Shown: piece by piece, positions 15,342 through 18,968 of the stretch
How the letters are laid out: each line of letters opens with the position of its first letter
Numbering within the stretch: position 1 is the stretch's first letter
Source of the DNA: an uncultured Gammaproteobacteria bacterium
GTDB taxonomy: Bacteria > Pseudomonadota > Gammaproteobacteria > Chromatiales > Chromatiaceae
Assembly: GCA_937926265.1 (NCBI GenBank)
Contig: CALAZS010000142.1
Location: 1 to 18,968, forward strand
Direction of reading: 5' to 3'
DNA: 18,968 bases
Notes under the pieces: generated by a model
Seen by the model: the letters and a program-made list of their open reading frames with translations, nothing else
Database searches by the model: none
What the model was told of the DNA's origin: nothing
Translations under genes and position numbers: made by a program

Positions 15342-16207
15342 TGCAGTCACCTAAAATCATGTTTGCTGGAGTACTGGTCGGTATTCTTGGTCTGGTTGCT
15401 TTCTCTTCGGTATTTGTTGTTAACCAGTGGGAAACAGCTCTGAAACTGCGTCTTGGTGAAATTATCGATGCAGATTACCAGCCGGGTCTTCACTTCAAAC
15501 TGCCCGTCGTCAACAATGTGGTCAAGTTTGATGCGCGAATACAGACTCTTGATTCACGTCCGGAACGTTTCATCACGGCTGAGAAAAAATTCGTAATCGT
15601 AGACTCCTATGCCAAGTGGCGTATTTCCGATGTTGCTCAGTACTACAGGTCAACCGGTGGTAGTACGGCAAAAACCGCCAGGCTGCTGTCCGAGCGTATT
15701 AATACAGCACTTAGGGATGAATTCGGTATCAGAACTATTCAGGAAGTAATTTCCGGTGATCGAACCGAAATTATGGAGCTGTTATCCAAAAACGCAGACC
15801 AGCAGGCCAGTGCGCTGGGTGTTGAAATTGTCGATGTCAGAGTTAAGAAAATTGATTTCCCGACCGAGGTCAGCAGTTCTATTTTCGATCGTATGAGAAC
15901 CGAACGTGAACGCGTTGCACGTGAACTTCGAGCCCAGGGTGCTGAGGAAGCAGAGAAAATTCGTGCTGATGCTGAACGCCAACGGACAGAAATTCTTGCA
16001 GAAGCCTATCGTGAAGCCGAGGTTCTTCGAGGTGAAGGTGAGGCCGTTGCAGCAGAAACTTATGCGAATGCATTTAATAAAAATGCCGAGTTCTATGCAT
16101 TTTGGCGCAGTCTGACAGCCTATAAAGATGTTTTTTCTGCTGGTGGCGATATGATGGTTCTTGAGCCGGATTCAGAATTTTTTAAATTCATGAATCAGCA
16201 AAAATAG
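15341..16207 (+). CDS. hflC: FtsH protease regulator HflC (SPFH/band 7)
   Basis: HflC is the partner of HflK in the FtsH-HflKC complex on the periplasmic face of the inner membrane. The 288-residue product (E. coli 334) has a membrane anchor at about 7-27 (MFAGVLVGILGLVAFSSVFVV), an SPFH domain (VNQWETALKLRLGEI, then DSRPERFITAEKKFVIVDSYAKWRI as two conserved stretches), a long charged coiled-coil with RMRTERERVARELRAQGAEE, and the C-terminal NAEFYAFWRSLTAYKDVF. The start overlaps the hflK stop as TAATG and has GGAGG eight bases upstream, so translation is tightly coupled, consistent with equal amounts of the two subunits. An intrinsic terminator follows. Confidence 0.95.
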   Translation: MQSPKIMFAGVLVGILGLVAFSSVFVVNQWETALKLRLGEIIDADYQPGLHFKLPVVNNVVKFDARIQTLDSRPERFITAEKKFVIVDSYAKWRISDVAQYYRSTGGSTAKTARLLSERINTALRDEFGIRTIQEVISGDRTEIMELLSKNADQQASALGVEIVDVRVKKIDFPTEVSSSIFDRMRTERERVARELRAQGAEEAEKIRADAERQRTEILAEAYREAEVLRGEGEAVAAETYANAFNKNAEFYAFWRSLTAYKDVFSAGGDMMVLEPDSEFFKFMNQQK

Positions 16208-16255
16208 CGTAATATTACCAATAATTACTGTCCTCTCTGGGCAGGATATTAATTG

Positions 16256-16280
16256 ACCGGGTAGCCATTCCCGGTTTTTT
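16256..16280 (+). terminator. Intrinsic terminator after hflC
   Basis: A 6-bp GC-rich stem, ACCGGG (16256-16261) with CCCGGT (16270-16275), has an 8-base loop (TAGCCATT) and is followed directly by a T-run through 16280. This is a textbook rho-independent terminator 49 bases after the hflC stop. It should end the hflKC transcript, at least in part, before yjeT-hisZ-purA. Confidence 0.88.
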
Positions 16281-16300
16281 ATGTGTAAAGGACCATATAC

Positions 16301-16486
16301 ATGTGGCAACAATTACTTATTGCCCTGGCGCTGGTATTGATTATTGAAGGAATATTGCCATTCCTGAATCCCCGGGGCATGCGAAATGTAATGAAAAGTA
16401 TGGCCGAACTTGATGATAAATCGCTTAGAATAAGTGGCCTTGTAAGTATGATTATCGGTTTAATCCTTTTATACACTGTCAATTAG
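16301..16486 (+). CDS. yjeT: Small membrane protein of the DUF2065 (YjeT) family
   Basis: The product has 61 residues and is nearly all membrane: two hydrophobic helices (about 3-22 and 42-59) joined by a loop with the family-typical FLNPRGMRN and a charged segment ending LRISGL. This composition and the place between hflC and purA match DUF2065 (YjeT of E. coli). Its function is unknown. ATG 16301 has AAAGGA eight bases upstream. It follows the hflC terminator, so its transcript needs either read-through or a promoter in the short gap, which I could not identify. The stop overlaps the Shine-Dalgarno of hisZ, so it is probably co-translated with hisZ. Confidence 0.88.
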   Translation: MWQQLLIALALVLIIEGILPFLNPRGMRNVMKSMAELDDKSLRISGLVSMIIGLILLYTVN

Positions 16487-16496
16487 GATATTTCAG

Positions 16497-17693
16497 ATGG
16501 ATAAAGTTCATTGGTTATTACCGGAAGGTATCGATGAAGCAGTACCTCCTCATGCTGCAGCCCTGGAAAAATTACGTCGCCAGTTACTGGATATTTATGA
16601 TAGCTGGGGTTATGACCTGGTAATGCCACCATTTATTGAGTTTCTGGATTCTCTCATGATGGGAACCGGTGCCGACGTTGATCTGAAAACTTTTAAGTTA
16701 ATCGATCAGGTAAGTGGTCGCCAGATGGGTATCCGTGCAGATATGACAACCCAGGTTGCCCGTATCGATGCTCATCATCTTGAAAATGATTCACCAGCAA
16801 GGCTTTGCTATACCGGTACAGTTTTGCATACCAGGCCGGATGCATTTGGTGGCACGCGTGCACCTTTACAGATTGGCGCTGAACTTTACGGGCATTCCGG
16901 TTTCCAGAGTGATGTTGAAGTGATATCGCTCATGCTTGAAACATTTGCCTGTGCCAATGTTAATAATGTTTCAGTTGATCTGGGCCATGTTGGTATATTC
17001 CGGGGATTATCTGAAGAGGCGTCGTTGGATTCCCGCCAGGAAGAGATGCTGTTTGATGCCCTGCAACGCAAAGCCGTTCCCGAGATAAAAAATCTTCTTG
17101 CAGAATTTGGTGTCACTGAAAACATCTCTAACCGTGTTCTGGCTTTATCAGACCTTAATGGATCGGCTGATACTATTTCCGAAGCACGTCAAAAGCTTGC
17201 TGGTTCTTCTGAAGCTGTTCTTGCTGCGCTGGATTATGTTGAGGCGGTTGCTTCAAGTATCAAAGCACAGTATCCAGAATTACCAATTCACTATGATCTT
17301 GCCGAATTAAGGGGCTATAACTTTCATACGGGTGTGGTATTTTCAGCATTTGTGCCTGCTTCCGGGGTTGAAGTTGCCCGTGGTGGCAGGTACGACAATA
17401 TCGGTGGGGAGTTTGGCAGAGCCAGACCTGCGACAGGATTTAGTACGGATTTGCGTAATCTATTAAAATATTCAGATTCGAGTTTTATTGACCAGGCCGA
17501 TGCAGTCATGGCGCCCGGAGAGGTTGATAATAATATTGAAAGCAGTCTGCGAGAAGCGGTGAAAGAATTAAGAATGCAGGGTAAACGTGTTGTCCGGCAG
17601 TTGCCCGGGCAATCAGGTTTGCCTTCAGATCAATGCTGCCATCAGCAACTTGTCCATGAAAATGGCAAGTGGGTTGTTGCAGACCTTAAATAA
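16497..17693 (+). CDS. hisZ: ATP phosphoribosyltransferase regulatory subunit HisZ
   Basis: HisZ resembles histidyl-tRNA synthetase but does not charge tRNA; it binds the short form of HisG and makes the first enzyme of histidine synthesis active and feedback-controlled. The 398-residue product has the class II synthetase-like core: LLPEGIDEAVPPHA at 7-20, motif 2-like GIRADMTTQVARIDA at 78-92, RGYNFHTGVVF at 272-282 and motif 3-like ARGGRYDNIGG at 294-304 with GRARPATGFS. It is close to typical HisZ length and lacks the anticodon-binding domain of true HisRS. ATG 16497 has AGGA eight bases upstream, within the yjeT stop. The position just before purA is common in non-enteric gammaproteobacteria. 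It implies a short-form HisG elsewhere in the genome. Confidence 0.94.
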   Translation: MDKVHWLLPEGIDEAVPPHAAALEKLRRQLLDIYDSWGYDLVMPPFIEFLDSLMMGTGADVDLKTFKLIDQVSGRQMGIRADMTTQVARIDAHHLENDSPARLCYTGTVLHTRPDAFGGTRAPLQIGAELYGHSGFQSDVEVISLMLETFACANVNNVSVDLGHVGIFRGLSEEASLDSRQEEMLFDALQRKAVPEIKNLLAEFGVTENISNRVLALSDLNGSADTISEARQKLAGSSEAVLAALDYVEAVASSIKAQYPELPIHYDLAELRGYNFHTGVVFSAFVPASGVEVARGGRYDNIGGEFGRARPATGFSTDLRNLLKYSDSSFIDQADAVMAPGEVDNNIESSLREAVKELRMQGKRVVRQLPGQSGLPSDQCCHQQLVHENGKWVVADLK

Positions 17694-17721
17694 TAATTAA
17701 CCAGGTGACAGAGATAGTAAT

Positions 17722-18968
17722 ATGGGAAAGAACGTTGTAATTATTGGTACCCAATGGGGAGATGAGGGTAAAGGAAAAGTTGTCGATTTACTGACAGATA
17801 AAGCTCAGGCCGTGGCCCGTTTTCAAGGTGGTCATAATGCTGGTCATACCCTGGTAATTGAAGGGAAGCAAACGGTTCTGCACCTGATTCCTTCAGGTAT
17901 CCTGCGTGACAACGTGCGTTGTCTTATCGGTAATGGCGTGGTTCTTTCTCCAACAGCTCTGCTTGATGAAATTGATATGCTCGAGAAGGGTGGGGTTCCT
18001 GCTTCATCCAGGCTTGGGATTTCAGAATCATGTCCCCTTATTTTGCCTTACCATGTTGCACTTGATGCTGCCCGTGAAAAGGCCCGCGGTAAAAAAGCCA
18101 TTGGCACGACCGGGCGCGGCATTGGACCTGCTTACGAAGACAAGGTTTCCCGTCGGGGCATACGTTTGGGCGAGATCTTCGATGTGCCGCATATCACCGA
18201 ACGTTTACGCGAAGTGATGGATTATCATAACCATGCACTTGAACATTATTTTGACTACGAAACAGTTGACTACCAACAAACACTGGATGAATTACTGCAA
18301 CAGGCTGAGCGAATTCGCCCAATGGTTGAAGATGTAACCGGTACACTTCACCGCATGCGCAAAGCGGGTGAAAACGTTATGTTTGAAGGCGCGCAGGGTG
18401 CATTGCTGGATATTGATCATGGTACGTATCCATACGTGACATCATCTAACACGACTGCCGGTGGTGCAGCTTCCGGAACTGGCGTAGGCCCACGTTACAT
18501 TGATTATGTTCTTGGTATTGTTAAAGCCTACACTACAAGGGTTGGTGCTGGCCCATTCCCAACTGAATTGTTTGATGCCGATGGTGAGCACCTTGGTAGC
18601 AAGGGTCATGAATTCGGTGCGACAACCGGGCGTCAGCGTCGTTGCGGCTGGCTGGATACGGTTGCCCTGAAACGTTCACTTGATATCAACAGTGTATCCG
18701 GAATGTGTATTACCAAGCTTGATGTACTTGATGGTTTGGAAACCCTGAAAATCTGTACATCTTATCGTCTGGATGGAGAGGAAGTGGATACACCTCCTGT
18801 AGGTGCTGATAATTTTGAGAAGTGTGAGCCGGTATTTATCGAGATGCCTGGCTGGTCGGAATCCACTGTGGGTGCAAAATCCAGGGAAGATCTTCCCCAG
18901 GCTGCTATCAACTACCTTGATAAAGTAGCCGAGTTATGTGAAACACCTATTGATATCATCTCTACCGG
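17722..18968 (+). CDS. purA: Adenylosuccinate synthetase PurA (3' end beyond window)
   Basis: PurA joins IMP and aspartate using GTP, the first committed step to AMP. The frame is open from ATG 17722 to the window edge, giving 415 full codons; the family is about 430 residues, so only the C-terminal end is missing. Visible motifs are GTQWGDEGKGKVVD at 9-22 (GTP loop, catalytic Asp14), QGGHNAGHTLV at 35-45 (catalytic His42) and GTTGRGIGPAYEDK at 128-141. Further on come EGAQGALLDIDHGTYPYVTSS, split here as EGAQGALLDIDHG and TYPYVTSS, and the GTTGRQRRCGW-like segment. The C-terminal IDIIST just before the edge also matches. A GAGA-type ribosome site lies ahead of the ATG, 28 bp after hisZ. Confidence 0.97.
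   Translation, partial: MGKNVVIIGTQWGDEGKGKVVDLLTDKAQAVARFQGGHNAGHTLVIEGKQTVLHLIPSGILRDNVRCLIGNGVVLSPTALLDEIDMLEKGGVPASSRLGISESCPLILPYHVALDAAREKARGKKAIGTTGRGIGPAYEDKVSRRGIRLGEIFDVPHITERLREVMDYHNHALEHYFDYETVDYQQTLDELLQQAERIRPMVEDVTGTLHRMRKAGENVMFEGAQGALLDIDHGTYPYVTSSNTTAGGAASGTGVGPRYIDYVLGIVKAYTTRVGAGPFPTELFDADGEHLGSKGHEFGATTGRQRRCGWLDTVALKRSLDINSVSGMCITKLDVLDGLETLKICTSYRLDGEEVDTPPVGADNFEKCEPVFIEMPGWSESTVGAKSREDLPQAAINYLDKVAELCETPIDIIST

Noticed and set aside
17906..18217. A 103-codon plus-strand frame inside purA
   Set aside because: It is out of frame with the clear PurA reading frame, which is conserved throughout; it is a shadow.
1..18968. A hidden defence, secretion, phage or biosynthetic system
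   Set aside because: All sizeable frames belong to recognised housekeeping families in a conserved order; no integrase, transposase, CRISPR repeats or unusual composition were seen.

Overview
This is a stretch of housekeeping chromosome from a gammaproteobacterium. The strongest evidence is the gene order nnr-tsaE-amiB-mutL-miaA-hfq-hflX-hflK-hflC-yjeT-(hisZ)-purA, which is the classic gammaproteobacterial supercluster also known from E. coli, together with orn, rsgA and queG close by. Several details point away from Enterobacterales: hisZ sits between yjeT and purA, MutL carries an intact endonuclease motif, a Ste24-type M48 peptidase and a small c-type cytochrome lie between orn and rsgA, and glmM abuts rsgA. 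I cannot name the genus. No prophage, plasmid, CRISPR array, toxin or defence genes, tRNA or rRNA were seen.

Layout. Positions 3-1343 (+) hold glmM (cell-wall precursor synthesis). It converges on a leftward block, M48 peptidase -> small cytochrome c -> rsgA (3942 down to 1350), whose genes are 8 and 11 bp apart and probably form one operon. A 101-bp divergent region (3943-4043) separates this block from orn (+, 4044-4595). orn converges on queG (-, 5695-4628). A second divergent region (5696-5783) carries 12-bp tandem repeats and separates queG from the long rightward cluster.

The rightward cluster runs nnr-tsaE (overlapping), then a good sigma70-like promoter (7802-7830), amiB-mutL, a 102-bp inverted-repeat element (11215-11316), miaA, a promoter candidate (12398-12425), hfq-hflX, another promoter candidate (14114-14142), hflK-hflC (overlapping TAATG), a clear intrinsic terminator (16256-16280), and finally yjeT-hisZ-purA. 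purA runs off the right edge about 15 to 20 codons short of the usual family length. Functionally the cluster combines NAD(P)HX repair, tRNA modification (TsaE, MiaA; QueG nearby), septal peptidoglycan hydrolysis, mismatch repair, sRNA-based regulation, ribosome rescue (HflX) and membrane protease control (HflKC).

I found no convincing new multi-gene system. The observations most worth following up are: (1) rsgA appears to start at a rare CTG codon with a well-placed Shine-Dalgarno, in a frame with no ATG, GTG or TTG available for the conserved N-terminus; (2) a compact palindromic element with 25-bp near-perfect arms inserted between mutL and miaA; (3) an endonuclease-type MutL; (4) 12-bp repeats at the queG start that create tiny GTG-ACC-stop reading frames; and (5) an uncharacterised 89-residue monohaem cytochrome co-transcribed with an M48 protease and a ribosome-assembly GTPase.
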